Positions 43,868 through 53,612 are shown, numbered from the stretch's first letter. The stretch: DNA of 64,000 bases from Trichormus variabilis 0441 (GCF_009856605.1 NZ_CP047242.1:3540001-3604000); one strand, 5' to 3'. Notes: generated from the letters alone by a model not told the origin. Translations and numbers: made by a program.

Positions 43868-46474
43868 ATGGAACACTGGCAATTTCTGATTCAGAAGCAA
43901 GGCGATCGCTCTTGGCACGCCTTGGAATCGCCAAACACAGAAATCTTAGAGGGTCGGTATAGAGTTTTAGCTCGTTCTAGCCTTCCCAATCAAGATGTGG
44001 AAGTACGCGTAACTTACTTCTCTCCCCAGGAAGTGCCGCCAAAGCGGCGGATTCAAAAACGATTGCGCCGCACCAATTCCGAAGGGTTAATGGCGGTAAT
44101 TCCTTTTACATACCTCAAACCGGGTATTTGGGAATTGCGCTGCTCTGGCGACTTGATATCAGATATTCTTGGTAAATCTTGGCAATATGGTGTTCATCTG
44201 CAAGTAAATTCTCAGGACGCAGATGAGGTAGAGCAAAAATTAGAGATAGAAAATACCTTAGAAATCGATTCATTTCATCAGCCAGACTCCGCATCTGATG
44301 AAAATTTGACATCAAATTCTGTTCCACAACTAACAATTACTAACGAGAGTTACTTTCTCAGTACTGGTTTGTCCCTAGACCAAGAAAGTACAGCAATTGA
44401 TGAGCCTGTAAGTCCAGTTTGGGTTAAAGGCGAAACGGCAGAGCAAATTTTACAAAATTTAATTGACTTAGCGTTACCCACTTCTGAACTTTTATTAGAA
44501 GAAACAAAGATCGACGATTCGCCAACGTCGGAACCATCCCTACCCCTATTGCTGACACTGGATCGAGAAACATACATTACTCGATGGGGACATTTATTAA
44601 CTATTCATGGGAATGTAGCGTTACAAAAAAATCTAGAACAGGCAGATAAGACAGTTAATACAGAAAATCTCCAGGCTTTGGAACTCCGCATTGAGTTGCG
44701 ATCGCCTCTAAGCTCAGGAATATTAACTCAATTGCGTCAATCTCTAGGAGAAAAATCATTACCCATCACTATCCGTTCAGTAATAGATATTCCTGCTGAC
44801 TGTGAATCTAAGCTAATTTTGGCAGATATCAAATTGTATGGGGTGATGAGCTACGCTATGCCGGAGGCTAAGGCTAATCCCGGAGAAGTGACCTTACTGG
44901 CTAGTCATTCTTTCACAATTACGGCAGATGTCGCTGATTTGCTGGCGGTTAAAAATGTGGTTAAGGCTAGCCCAGTAGATGAGCAAAATGACATCATGTC
45001 GGGAATATCCACGGCTGAACCCCCTACAAGTTTGGATTTGGAACTGTTTAACTTAGTTAAAACCTCATCTCCAAGAAAATTACAGCCAATTATTCCCTCT
45101 GTAAACACGCCTTTACCGGGGCAAATTGATCCACAATCATTGAATAAATCAGCCGACTTCCGCTTACTACAATTACCAAAATTACCCGATAATCCCACTG
45201 ATGGCATCGTTCCAGCTGATTTAGTGACAGAAGTGACCTTAGAACTTCCTTCCTTGGAACAGGATGACACAACTGTCCCCCAAGCTCCTGCTCCCATCAA
45301 CTTGGATCAATTGCTCATCAAAGCCCGTCCCTCACGAGTTTTGGGCAGTACTTTACCTTACTTAAAGCGCTTACCCACCGAGCCTAGCAGCAGTGAAGTA
45401 AAAACAAGCCAAATTGCTGAAGAATTAATCGCATCCGTTGTAGAGGAATTACCACAGGTTGATAACTCAATTACTGAGCCGGAAAGTAATTTAGAAGATG
45501 TGCTGAGTGATATAGAAGTTAATGATGAAGTTGTGGCAGAGCTAGAGTCTCAACCAATGACAGAAGTCATTGAGACTTTAGAAGCTGACATATCGGTAAC
45601 AGAATCAACGGCAGAGCCTCTAACAGAGTTCATTGATGAAAATGTATCAGCAATATCCATTGCTCCATCACTCCCCTATTCATCGCCTTTAATTCGCAAG
45701 TGGATGGAGCGTCAAGGATACTCCTTTCCTGAAGATGATTTCCCGCAGGAGCAGACCCCACCCGAAGAACCGGCTATCATTTCCCTGAATCCTGAAGAAA
45801 CTCCAGAGTTTGAAGATACATCTCTCCTAGATGTGCCAGCAGAGGCAGTAGAAACAGATTTAATCACACTAGAGGAAACAGAAAATCAGATGTCTGTGGA
45901 GATAGAAAATATCTCTCCAGAATCATCGGTGTTACAAGTCGAATTACCGTCTACAGAACCCACTTACACAGCATCAAGTTGGTTAGCTCAAGAATTTGTC
46001 GTAGACGACAGCGACAGTGAGCCGGAATTGCAGACAAACAAGCATCAATTACCAAAAACCGAGCAGCAAGAAATCGCAAATACAATCGACTCTCCCCAAG
46101 AAATTCTGGAACCCTTACCGATTCCCCAACTGTATGTACCAGATGGGGAACTGATTGCAGGTACTTTGGTGAGGATGCGAGTAGAGTTGCCACAAGTATC
46201 CCCACAAGTTGTAGTCAAATTGTGGATGGAAGACTGTCAAACTCGCTGGTTGTTGGATGGGCCTCATCTACTAAAAGAGTTGTTACAGAACTCCTCAGGT
46301 AATCTGGAAGTGATGACTCAACTTAATATTCCCTTTGGCTGTATGGAGATGCGGATAGAGGCGATCGCTCTTAATACAGCTACGCAGCAGGAGAGTCACA
46401 AGGTCACAATAGTGAAGACTGTAATTCCTCCAGATTTGCCCAATATGAGCCTAAATGACTTACTTGGCATGTAA
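43868..46474 (+). CDS. Large acidic hypothetical protein
   Basis: 868 residues, no signal peptide or membrane helix. An N-terminal beta-rich module (about 1-120, EHWQFLIQKQGDRSWHAL...) is followed by a long Glu/Asp/Pro/Ser-rich middle (about 380-740). A C-terminal beta module (about 755-850: VPDGELIAGTLVRMRVELP, VVVKLWMEDCQTRW) may be a cohesin- or Ig-like fold. It starts 191 bases after the motor gene on the same strand, so membership of the cluster is possible but not certain. A short insertion at about 44845-44880 (SYAMPEAKANPGE) looks like an interspersed repeat. No known function. Confidence 0.75.
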   Translation: MEHWQFLIQKQGDRSWHALESPNTEILEGRYRVLARSSLPNQDVEVRVTYFSPQEVPPKRRIQKRLRRTNSEGLMAVIPFTYLKPGIWELRCSGDLISDILGKSWQYGVHLQVNSQDADEVEQKLEIENTLEIDSFHQPDSASDENLTSNSVPQLTITNESYFLSTGLSLDQESTAIDEPVSPVWVKGETAEQILQNLIDLALPTSELLLEETKIDDSPTSEPSLPLLLTLDRETYITRWGHLLTIHGNVALQKNLEQADKTVNTENLQALELRIELRSPLSSGILTQLRQSLGEKSLPITIRSVIDIPADCESKLILADIKLYGVMSYAMPEAKANPGEVTLLASHSFTITADVADLLAVKNVVKASPVDEQNDIMSGISTAEPPTSLDLELFNLVKTSSPRKLQPIIPSVNTPLPGQIDPQSLNKSADFRLLQLPKLPDNPTDGIVPADLVTEVTLELPSLEQDDTTVPQAPAPINLDQLLIKARPSRVLGSTLPYLKRLPTEPSSSEVKTSQIAEELIASVVEELPQVDNSITEPESNLEDVLSDIEVNDEVVAELESQPMTEVIETLEADISVTESTAEPLTEFIDENVSAISIAPSLPYSSPLIRKWMERQGYSFPEDDFPQEQTPPEEPAIISLNPEETPEFEDTSLLDVPAEAVETDLITLEETENQMSVEIENISPESSVLQVELPSTEPTYTASSWLAQEFVVDDSDSEPELQTNKHQLPKTEQQEIANTIDSPQEILEPLPIPQLYVPDGELIAGTLVRMRVELPQVSPQVVVKLWMEDCQTRWLLDGPHLLKELLQNSSGNLEVMTQLNIPFGCMEMRIEAIALNTATQQESHKVTIVKTVIPPDLPNMSLNDLLGM

Positions 46475-46583
46475 ATACCATCTGCATGGGGCTGTGTTAA
46501 AAATCTTGAGAATTTAAAAAAATTGACTGAATTTGCAGTAAGCTCGTCTTGAATTGTAGTGTGATTTAAGAGGAAAACTTACT

Positions 46584-46724
46584 ATGGCAACTGCATTTTT
46601 GCCTTCTATCTTGGCTGACGCTTCTTTCTTGTCCTCTATCTTCGTTCCCGTAATCGGTTGGGTTGTACCAATTGCCACCTTCTCGTTTCTATTTTTATAT
46701 ATTGAAGGCGAAGACGTTGCTTAA
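46584..46724 (+). CDS. psaI: Photosystem I reaction centre subunit VIII
   Basis: 46 codons: MATAFLPSILADASFL, a single membrane helix (VPVIGWVVPIATFSFLFLYI), and the acidic end EGEDVA. This is a near match to PsaI as I know it from Anabaena. The AGAGG at 46569-46573 is a good ribosome-binding site. PsaI stabilises PsaL and photosystem I trimers or tetramers in the thylakoid. It is convergent with psbJ and ends in its own terminator. Confidence 0.96.
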   Translation: MATAFLPSILADASFLSSIFVPVIGWVVPIATFSFLFLYIEGEDVA

Positions 46725-46917
46725 TCCAGGCATATGTAACGGGTAATATGTAATTTGATACTAACTTAAGTTGTTAGTAATCAATTCAGGAACTGGTAAT
46801 GGGTAATGGGTAATGGGTAGTGAGCAATAATTTATTTTTAGTTACTTGTTACCAAATTTTACCTATTGCCTGTTATCAAATGTTCAACTAATTGTTTTTA
46901 AGTTCACAAAACAGAAT

Positions 46918-46950
46918 ACCGCCTATCTTTTGGAGACAGGCGGTTTTTTA
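46918..46950. terminator. Intrinsic terminator between psaI and psbJ
   Basis: Stem ACCGCCT(A)TC / GA(G)ACAGGCGGT followed by TTTTTTA on the plus strand. It should end psaI, and perhaps also acts on the converging psb operon. Confidence 0.8.
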
Positions 46951-46990
46951 ATGCTGTTTTCTAAACAAAATTTAGAAAACTCAGACTAAA

Positions 46991-47113
46991 TTATATTGAA
47001 GAACCAAGTCCAGCGTAGGCTCCATAGAAGAAGATACCTACAACTGTAATTACACCTAAACCTGCGATCGTAGCGACGACCCACAGGGGAATTCTCCCAC
47101 TTCCAGCAGACAC
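46991..47113 (-). CDS. psbJ: Photosystem II protein J
   Basis: 40 codons from GTG 47113: [20 protein letters not shown], then [21 protein letters not shown] in pieces, one membrane helix. GGGAGGAGA stands just before the GTG start. PsbJ is a small photosystem II subunit near cytochrome b559 and the QB exchange path. Last gene of psbE-psbF-psbL-psbJ. Confidence 0.95.
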   Translation of the reverse strand: MSAGSGRIPLWVVATIAGLGVITVVGIFFYGAYAGLGSSI

Positions 47114-47182
47114 AGCTTTCTCCTCCCTTAACAACAAATCAACACAGGTTGAATAAATGAAAATTCAAAACAAGAGTTCCAG

Positions 47183-47302
47183 TTAGTTAAAGAAGTAACT
47201 GGAGAATAGAATACCTAGAACGAAAACTAGTAATAGTCCCAGGTAAAGAGAAGTCCGGTTAAGTTCTACCGGTTGATTATTAGGATTGGGCGTTCTTTCC
47301 AT
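47183..47302 (-). CDS. psbL: Photosystem II protein L
   Basis: 39 residues: [20 protein letters not shown], then [20 protein letters not shown]. This is the complete PsbL sequence. It is a single-span subunit at the photosystem II dimer interface that supports QA function. In the psbEFLJ order, between psbF and psbJ. Confidence 0.97.
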   Translation of the reverse strand: MERTPNPNNQPVELNRTSLYLGLLLVFVLGILFSSYFFN

Positions 47303-47322
47303 GATTCACTCCTAGTGTGGAA

Positions 47323-47460
47323 CTAGCGTTGAATAAACTGCATTGAGGCGATCGCGCCCAAAAAGAATACGGTAGGCACTGCCAGTGTGTGAACTGCAAG
47401 CCATCTGACCGTAAAAATAGGATAGGTAACTGGTTGATTGATGTTGTTCCCGCTAGTCAT
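47323..47460 (-). CDS. psbF: Cytochrome b559 beta subunit
   Basis: 45 residues with the haem-ligand histidine in [15 protein letters not shown] and the end [10 protein letters not shown]. It shares a haem with PsbE. It is 9 bases after psbE. Confidence 0.97.
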   Translation of the reverse strand: MTSGNNINQPVTYPIFTVRWLAVHTLAVPTVFFLGAIASMQFIQR

Positions 47461-47469
47461 GATTTCAAA

Positions 47470-47718
47470 CTACTTTTGGATAAGTTGTTCAACTTGTTTT
47501 TTCGCTTCAAAACGATTGTTCACAATTGGCAGTTCTTGCCGTGCTTGTGTGTAATACTCATCAGGACGAGGAGTGCCAAACACATCATAAGCCAGCCCGG
47601 TGCTGACAAATAACCAACCAGCAATAAATAACGCTGGGATGGTGATGCTGTGAATTACCCAGTAACGAATACTGGTGACGATATCGGAAAACGGACGTTC
47701 TCCAGTAGTCCCTGACAT
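47470..47718 (-). CDS. psbE: Cytochrome b559 alpha subunit
   Basis: 82 residues: [20 protein letters not shown], the haem histidine in [13 protein letters not shown], and the lumenal tail [12 protein letters not shown]. First gene of psbEFLJ. Upstream on the same strand are ycf48 and rubA, the classical cyanobacterial photosystem II assembly cluster. Confidence 0.97.
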   Translation of the reverse strand: MSGTTGERPFSDIVTSIRYWVIHSITIPALFIAGWLFVSTGLAYDVFGTPRPDEYYTQARQELPIVNNRFEAKKQVEQLIQK

Positions 47719-47823
47719 TTAGATTCCCACCTTCACAAAGATTGTTATTGAGTTTATTATCCTACAAAGTTAAGAAAGAGTTACAAGTTGCAACTTTCTT
47801 CTCATAAAAGTTAGGAAAACTAC

Positions 47824-48843
47824 CTAAGCAGCTGGTTCTGTTGTGGCAGTTTTTGCTGCCTCTGGTTGATATTTTAGTAAAACACCGCGATCGCCGATCA
47901 CAAATCCCTGATCCGGCTTGAGAAAGACAACCTTGTAAAAATTAGCTGCCACTTCTTCTACATCCCGGTCTTTTTCCCAGGTTTTGCCGCCATCAGTACT
48001 TACCAATAAGTTACCACTACCGCCACCAATCCAAACTTCGTTTGGTGTGCGGTAGGCCATATCCAATAAACCCCAACTAGTCGCCAGTTCAGGAGTTTGG
48101 GCATCTAACCACTCATCCGGTTTAGTCGGGTCGCTAAATTGTACCTGACCACCCCTAGCGAGTAACCACAGCCCATCCTGTGAAAATCCCATATTTTCTA
48201 CACGGCGAGAACTATTACGGTTGTGGGGAACCCAAGCATTTTGTCCTGGTTCCCAAGTAGAGTAAAAGCTACCCTTTGCAGAAACAGCAACATACTTACC
48301 ATCCTCAGAACGTTCTAAGTTCCGCACTACCCCTACAGCAGCTTCTACTTGGGCTTTCCAATTTTTGCCGCCGTCAGTAGTTTTATAGATAGCACCTACA
48401 TCTGTAGCCATCTCAGCTATGTCTGTTCCCAAAGCTTGGATAGCGATGGGATTACCAGGGAGTTTCTCACTCAAGGGAATACGTGACCAAGAACGACCTT
48501 CATCCGTGGTGTGTAATAGCAAAGAAGGTTCACCGGCAATCCAGCCTTCTTTGCCAGCGAAACTTACTGAGTCAAAACGGTATCTATCATCATCCAGAGC
48601 CAAATTCAGGGGCTGCCAATTGTTACCACCATCATTGGTTTCTAGCAGAGTGGCATTACTACCTACTAAAAAACCATGCTGAGGATTTTCTGTAAAAGCA
48701 ATATCCAGTAATTTGGCCTCTGTTGGCAAAGAAACCACTGCCCAAGGGTTGTAGCTGGTAGAGGGAACCTTACTACAACCAATACACAAGAGTAAGACCA
48801 CCAGCAAAGCAAATATTTTTTGCCAACTTTTCACAATAACCAT
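47824..48843 (-). CDS. ycf48: Photosystem II assembly factor Ycf48 (HCF136)
   Basis: 339 residues. A signal peptide ends with the lipobox LLCIGC (Cys22), followed by a seven-bladed propeller with repeated TxDGGxxW motifs (ETNDGGNNW, HTTDEGRSW, KTTDGGKNW, STDGGKTW). Ycf48 is a thylakoid-lumen lipoprotein that guides early D1 assembly and repair of photosystem II. It lies between rubA and psbE on the minus strand. Confidence 0.96.
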   Translation of the reverse strand: MVIVKSWQKIFALLVVLLLCIGCSKVPSTSYNPWAVVSLPTEAKLLDIAFTENPQHGFLVGSNATLLETNDGGNNWQPLNLALDDDRYRFDSVSFAGKEGWIAGEPSLLLHTTDEGRSWSRIPLSEKLPGNPIAIQALGTDIAEMATDVGAIYKTTDGGKNWKAQVEAAVGVVRNLERSEDGKYVAVSAKGSFYSTWEPGQNAWVPHNRNSSRRVENMGFSQDGLWLLARGGQVQFSDPTKPDEWLDAQTPELATSWGLLDMAYRTPNEVWIGGGSGNLLVSTDGGKTWEKDRDVEEVAANFYKVVFLKPDQGFVIGDRGVLLKYQPEAAKTATTEPAA

Positions 48844-49001
48844 CGATTTCTTGATTTGTTTCTAAATTTGTGTAAGGTTTCTCTAGAAGGTTTACCTTAA
48901 GCAGATTGAAAGACTAATGAGTAATCAGTACTGAGTCATGAGTGCTGAGTAAAAAATACTAATTTTTATACCCCTACACCCCTAAACCCTTGTCTCCAGC
49001 A

Positions 49002-49337
49002 TTACTGCAAGCCGTAAAGACTGATAAAGAACAAGAATCCCAATGCTAAAGCACCGAAAATGAGGATATTTTTTTGTGCTGGTGTGAGCTTATTGACACC
49101 TAAACCATAACCGAGATTTTCTCTGAAACCGGAGGCTGTACCCGCCGGGCCGATGTTACTGAAAGCTGCCTTTTTCGCTGTACAAACTGGACAGCGCCAA
49201 TTGATTGGCAGTTCGGCAAATGGTGTCTCTGGCGCAATATCATGCTTACTGTCACCTTTCTCAGGTTCGTAAACATAACCGCAGGAGCGACACTCAAAGC
49301 GGTCTAACACTGTATTTTCAACAGCTTGTTCGCTCAT
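49002..49337 (-). CDS. rubA: Membrane-anchored rubredoxin RubA
   Basis: 111 residues. Rubredoxin iron ligands are CRSC and CPVC; the C-terminus is a membrane anchor (NILIFGALALGFLFFISLY). RubA is required for photosystem I/II assembly in cyanobacteria. The ATG at 49337 (MSEQAVENTVLDRFEC) is preferred over the extension to 49412, which translates AT-rich promoter DNA. It is divergent from ndhC. Confidence 0.94.
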   Translation of the reverse strand: MSEQAVENTVLDRFECRSCGYVYEPEKGDSKHDIAPETPFAELPINWRCPVCTAKKAAFSNIGPAGTASGFRENLGYGLGVNKLTPAQKNILIFGALALGFLFFISLYGLQ

Positions 49338-49532
49338 GGTGAAAGTCTCACAGAAAAGAAATATTAAATATACGTTAAAAATTATGACATACCCGTTAGA
49401 CTTTTCTATCAATCATAGAAATGAATCAAATACCTGAAATGCGTTTGTTGCGAAGATTTCAGAAAAGATAAAAAGATATAATGTGAAATAAAGTAACAGC
49501 CTTATTTACACCATAAGCGGTAGATATTCATT

Positions 49533-49895
49533 GTGTTTGTCCTTAGCGGTTACGAGTACCTTCTAGGCTTTCTCATTATCTGTAGCCTAGTTCCTGCATT
49601 AGCGCTTTCCGCGTCCAAGCTCCTACGACCAACTGGTAACAGCCTGGAACGCCGCACCACTTATGAATCTGGGATGGAACCAATCGGGGGAGCCTGGATT
49701 CAGTTCAATATCCGCTACTATATGTTTGCCCTGGTCTTTGTCGTCTTTGATGTGGAGACTGTGTTCTTATATCCTTGGGCAGTTGCTTTTCACCGTCTGG
49801 GGCTATTGGCATTCATTGAAGCGCTGATTTTTATTGCAATTCTTGTAGTCGCCCTAGTTTACGCATGGCGTAAAGGAGCATTGGAATGGTCTTGA
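49533..49895 (+). CDS. ndhC: NAD(P)H-quinone oxidoreductase subunit 3
   Basis: 120 residues with three membrane helices and the conserved loop [20 protein letters not shown]. It starts with GTG 49533. NdhC is part of the NDH-1 membrane arm next to the quinone site and serves cyclic electron flow and respiration. It overlaps ndhK by 10 bases. Confidence 0.96.
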   Translation: MFVLSGYEYLLGFLIICSLVPALALSASKLLRPTGNSLERRTTYESGMEPIGGAWIQFNIRYYMFALVFVVFDVETVFLYPWAVAFHRLGLLAFIEALIFIAILVVALVYAWRKGALEWS

Positions 49896-50623
49896 ATTCT
49901 GATTTAACTACTCAGGACAAAGAGCGCATCATCAACCCCATTGAACGTCCTACAGTCACTCAAGACCTTTCGGAAAACGTTATTTTAACCACGGTTGATG
50001 ACCTCTACAACTGGGCTAGGCTTTCGAGTCTGTGGCCGTTGTTATTTGGTACTGCTTGCTGCTTTATTGAGTTTGCAGCCCTAATTGGTTCCCGTTTTGA
50101 CTTTGACCGCTTCGGGTTAATTCCCCGTTCCAGTCCCCGTCAAGCCGATTTGATTATTACAGCTGGAACAATCACCATGAAGATGGCTCCTCAATTGGTG
50201 CGTCTTTATGAACAAATGCCCGAACCTAAGTATGTAATTGCGATGGGCGCTTGTACAATTACGGGCGGGATGTTCAGTGTCGATTCACCTACAGCTGTGC
50301 GTGGAGTTGACAAGTTAATTCCCGTGGATGTCTACTTACCTGGTTGTCCTCCCCGTCCTGAAGCAATTATCGACGCAATTATTAAGCTGCGGAAGAAGAT
50401 TGCTAACGATTCCATGCAGGAACGGAGTCTGATTCGCCAAACCCACCGTTTCTACAGCACGACTCATAACTTGAAGCCAGTGGCAGAAATCTTAACTGGT
50501 AAGTATATGCAGTCTGAGACTCGCTTCAACCCACCAAAAGAATTGACAGAAGCGATCGGTCTTCCTGTTCCCCCAGCGCTGCTGACATCACAAACACAGA
50601 AGGAGGAACAAAAACGTGGCTGA
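49886..50623 (+). CDS. ndhK: NAD(P)H-quinone oxidoreductase subunit K (N2 cluster)
   Basis: 245 residues. The four cysteines of the N2 [4Fe-4S] cluster are seen in [19 protein letters not shown] and [10 protein letters not shown]. The protein is the PSST/NuoB homologue. It overlaps both ndhC and ndhJ, so translation is coupled. Confidence 0.96.
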   Translation: MVLNSDLTTQDKERIINPIERPTVTQDLSENVILTTVDDLYNWARLSSLWPLLFGTACCFIEFAALIGSRFDFDRFGLIPRSSPRQADLIITAGTITMKMAPQLVRLYEQMPEPKYVIAMGACTITGGMFSVDSPTAVRGVDKLIPVDVYLPGCPPRPEAIIDAIIKLRKKIANDSMQERSLIRQTHRFYSTTHNLKPVAEILTGKYMQSETRFNPPKELTEAIGLPVPPALLTSQTQKEEQKRG

Positions 50624-51143
50624 TGAAGAATTAAAACCAGTACCCGCAGCAGCAGAGGCTATAGTTCCATCTGGGCCGACTTCTCAGTGGCTAACGGAAA
50701 ATGGCTTTGCTCATGAATCCTTGGCGGCTGACAAAAATGGTGTAGAGATAATTAAAGTGGAACCAGATTTTCTGCTTCCCATCGCTACAGCCCTGTATGC
50801 TTACGGGTTTAATTATCTTCAGTTTCAAGGCGGTATTGATCTCGGCCCAGGACAGGATTTAGTCAGTGTGTATCACTTGGTGAAAGTGAGTGACAACGCT
50901 GATAAGCCTGAAGAAGTCAGAGTGAAGGTGTTTTTACCACGGGAAAATCCTGTAGTACCTTCGGTTTACTGGATTTGGAAAACCGCAGACTGGCAAGAAC
51001 GCGAATCTTACGATATGTTCGGTATTATCTACGAAGGACACCCCAATTTGAAACGCATTTTGATGCCAGAAGATTGGGTAGGTTGGCCTTTGCGGAAGGA
51101 TTACATCTCGCCTGATTTCTACGAGTTACAGGACGCTTATTAG
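50616..51143 (+). CDS. ndhJ: NAD(P)H-quinone oxidoreductase subunit J
   Basis: 175 residues. It ends with the 30-kDa-subunit signature [10 protein letters not shown], then GWPLRKDY. It is the NuoC homologue of the peripheral arm. The GTG start at 50616 overlaps ndhK by 8 bases. Confidence 0.95.
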   Translation: MADEELKPVPAAAEAIVPSGPTSQWLTENGFAHESLAADKNGVEIIKVEPDFLLPIATALYAYGFNYLQFQGGIDLGPGQDLVSVYHLVKVSDNADKPEEVRVKVFLPRENPVVPSVYWIWKTADWQERESYDMFGIIYEGHPNLKRILMPEDWVGWPLRKDYISPDFYELQDAY

Positions 51144-51227
51144 GCTGAGTACTAAGTGTCAGCTTGTGAGAATTTTCATATCTCATCTTTAACCCCTTTC
51201 CGGCGGCGGAGAGGGGTAATGTTTTTT

Positions 51228-51270
51228 AAACGCAAAGTGGCGCGGAGGTTGGCGCAGAGTTTCGCAGAGA
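51228..51270. repeat. Interspersed repeat (second copy)
   Basis: AACGCAAAGTGGCGCGGAGG and the following GGCGCAGAG match, in opposite orientation, the sequence at 26503-26530. Confidence 0.45.
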
Positions 51271-51321
51271 ATAGTTCTATTTTTGCGAGGATGGGTGATG
51301 ATATAAGTTGACACTATTGAA

Positions 51322-51555
51322 ATGTCGGCTGTTCATCATGTCAGCCTGCTAGGAGACAATCATCACTCAGTCGCCGAAAGCCTCAACAACTTGGTATTAC
51401 TCTACTATTCCCAAGGAAAGTATAACCAATCTGAACCCCTATATCTCCAAGCTTTGGATATTTTGGAGCGAAGTTTAGGAGCGAACCATCCTCATACTGT
51501 GACTTGTCGTAAAAATTTAGCAAATTTAGGCAATTCTCTCCAACAAGAACAGTAA
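51322..51555 (+). pseudogene. TPR (kinesin-light-chain-type) gene remnant
   Basis: 77 codons. Two TPR units of the 42-residue type are visible (SVAESLNNLVLLYYSQGKY and SEPLYLQALDILERSLG...HPHTVTCRKNLANL), which is the C-terminal end of long TPR proteins common in Nostoc. The rest of such a gene is missing upstream, where repeats begin. It is probably a decayed fragment, though a tiny TPR protein cannot be excluded. Confidence 0.6.
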
Positions 51556-51644
51556 GCTTTAAGTTTTTAACTTCATCAATCAAGCTTTTATCTCCAAATT
51601 TCATGTTTCAAATAAAAACATTCCTATTTCAAGTGAGAATGTTC

Positions 51645-51799
51645 TTGTTCTGAGATGGAATGATAGGGTTATGAAGGCGATCGCTCACCCTTTTTACTCA
51701 AAGTTTCCTGTTCTGAGATGAAATGGTGGAGTTGTGGAGGCGATCGCTCACTCTTTTTACTCAAAGTTTCTTGTTTTGATGTGGAATGATGGGGTTGTC
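51645..51799. repeat. 63-bp tandem repeats
   Basis: Two full copies and a partial third of a 63-base unit starting TTGTTCTGAGATGGAATG and ending TTTACTCAAAGTTTC, at 51645, 51708 and 51771. The units differ at a few positions, and each full copy contains GGCGATCGCTCAC. The array ends about 27 bases before the DUF2887 gene start. Confidence 0.85.
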
Positions 51800-51825
51800 A
51801 GAACAAAATTACGAATTATATCCAG

Positions 51826-52668
51826 GTGCAAACAGACAAGATATTCTACAGCTTATTTCAAGCTTTCACCAGCATATTTTTTGCAATTATTGGGGAAGCA
51901 GATATTAATCCCAGTACCTATGAGTTTGTCTCGGTGGAACTGAAAGAAACTGCTTTTCGTATTGATGGGGTATTTAAACCTGTAAATGAAACTACAGAAG
52001 AACCCCTATATTTTGTTGAAGTTCAGTTTCAACTAGATCCTAAATTTTATAGGCGCTTCTTTGCCGAAATCTTTCTTTATCTCCGTCAAAACCCATCTGT
52101 TAACTTTTGGCGTGCTGTTGTCATTTATCCCCAACGCATCATAGAACCGGATGATCAACAACCTTATCGCTCGATTTTGGATAGTTCCCAAATACAACGC
52201 ATTTATTTAGATGAGTTAGGAACGGCTAACGAAAACTCTCTACAATTAGCGATCATGCAACTAATTATTGCCAGTGAAGCAATAGCCATTGACCAAGGTA
52301 GACAACTGATTATACAGGCAAGGCAAGAACTGACAGATGAAGCCAACAAAAAACAAATTGTAGAATTAATAGAAACTATCCTGTTGTACAAATTCACCAA
52401 CTTAAGCCGAGAGGAGGTAGCAGCTATGTTGGGTATAGATGACGAATTCAAAAAAACTCGAATGTATCAGTCTATTAAGGAAGATGGACTAGAAGAAGGT
52501 AGACAAGAAGGTAGGCAACAGGGCATACAAGAAGGTAGACAAGAAGGTAGGTTACAAGCCAAGTTAGAGGCTATTCCCCGTTTGTTAGCGTTGGGGTTGA
52601 GTGTAGAACAGATAGCAAGTGCTTTAGATTTAAGTATTGAGCAAGTTCAGCAAGTAACAGGGAATTAG
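51826..52668 (+). CDS. DUF2887 / Rpn-family nuclease-like protein
   Basis: 280 residues. The N-terminal about 200 match the DUF2887/Rpn PD-(D/E)XK family: KTDKIFYSLF-like start, FRIDGVFKP with its Asp, YFVEVQFQLD with the E-x-Q nuclease core, and FFAEIFLYL. Near residues 222-250 is a repeated EGRQEG-type charged linker. It starts with GTG 51826. Relatives are annotated as recombination-promoting nucleases or putative transposases and occur in many diverged copies per Nostoc genome. Real function is unproven. Confidence 0.8.
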   Translation: MQTDKIFYSLFQAFTSIFFAIIGEADINPSTYEFVSVELKETAFRIDGVFKPVNETTEEPLYFVEVQFQLDPKFYRRFFAEIFLYLRQNPSVNFWRAVVIYPQRIIEPDDQQPYRSILDSSQIQRIYLDELGTANENSLQLAIMQLIIASEAIAIDQGRQLIIQARQELTDEANKKQIVELIETILLYKFTNLSREEVAAMLGIDDEFKKTRMYQSIKEDGLEEGRQEGRQQGIQEGRQEGRLQAKLEAIPRLLALGLSVEQIASALDLSIEQVQQVTGN

Positions 52669-52776
52669 TTGATTTTTGCTGAGTACCCGATGATAGGTGT
52701 GTCACATTCCGATCACATTTGCTTGTAACCCTAGCGGTGTAGGCTTCCTATGGCTATTTACTGGCTTTAAAAAATT

Positions 52777-53586
52777 ATGAACGGATTAAAAGGCAAAAAC
52801 ACTCTGATCACGGGTGCTAGTTCTGGTATTGGGCAGGCGATCGCTATCCGTCTTGCTCAAGAAGGTTGTAATATTGCCATTAATTACCGCAAAAGTCCCT
52901 CAGGTGCTGAAGAAACTGAGGAAATGGCTTTGCAAAAGGCTTGTAAAAATGTAGAAAACTGCGGTGTTAAGTCTTTACTAGTACAGGGTGATGTCTCTAA
53001 GGAATCAGATGTGATAGAGATGGTAAACACTGTAGTTGAGAAGTTTGGTAGTCTCGATATTCTGATTAACAACGCCGGGATTCAAACTGAATGTCCATCC
53101 CACGAAATCACAGCAGAAGATTTTGATCGAGTAATTGGAGTTAACCTGCGGGGTTCTTACTTGTGCGCGCGTGAAACCATTAAACACCTGCTGACTCAAA
53201 ATCGTAGAGGGGTAATTATTAATATTTCTAGTGTCCACGAAATTATCCCTCGACCAATGTATGTCAGCTATTCCATCAGTAAAGGTGGAATGGAAAATAT
53301 GACCAAAACTCTAGCTTTGGAATACGCTCATCGGGGTATTCGTGTCAATTCTGTAGCGCCTGGAGCGACAATTACACCTATCAATGAAGCTTGGACTGAT
53401 GACCCGGAAAAGAAAGCAGTTGTAGAAAGTCATATTCCAATGGGGCGTGCTGGTACTTCCGAGGAAATGGCGGCAGCAGTAGCATTTTTAGCATCGGATG
53501 AAGCAGCATACATCACGGGACAAACTCTCTTTGTAGACGCTGGTCTGACGCTTTACGCTGACTTTAGAGAACCTTGGTCAGCTTGA
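52777..53586 (+). CDS. Short-chain dehydrogenase (glucose 1-dehydrogenase-like)
   Basis: 269 residues, classical SDR. The cofactor motif is TGASSGIG (about 12-19); NNAG lies near residue 95; the catalytic residues are Ser in ISSV and Tyr/Lys in YSISK. The overall sequence is closest to glucose/ribitol dehydrogenase-like enzymes. Arg/Lys near the second strand (NYRKSP) suggest NADP(H). It is 26 bases before the DUF1400 gene. Confidence 0.88.
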   Translation: MNGLKGKNTLITGASSGIGQAIAIRLAQEGCNIAINYRKSPSGAEETEEMALQKACKNVENCGVKSLLVQGDVSKESDVIEMVNTVVEKFGSLDILINNAGIQTECPSHEITAEDFDRVIGVNLRGSYLCARETIKHLLTQNRRGVIINISSVHEIIPRPMYVSYSISKGGMENMTKTLALEYAHRGIRVNSVAPGATITPINEAWTDDPEKKAVVESHIPMGRAGTSEEMAAAVAFLASDEAAYITGQTLFVDAGLTLYADFREPWSA

Positions 53587-53612
53587 TTTCCAAGTATAAA
53601 ACTTCAGAAAAT

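Noticed and set aside
44905..45300. 131-codon minus-strand open frame inside the 868-residue gene
   Set aside because: Shadow of the acidic coding strand; no start signal or domain.
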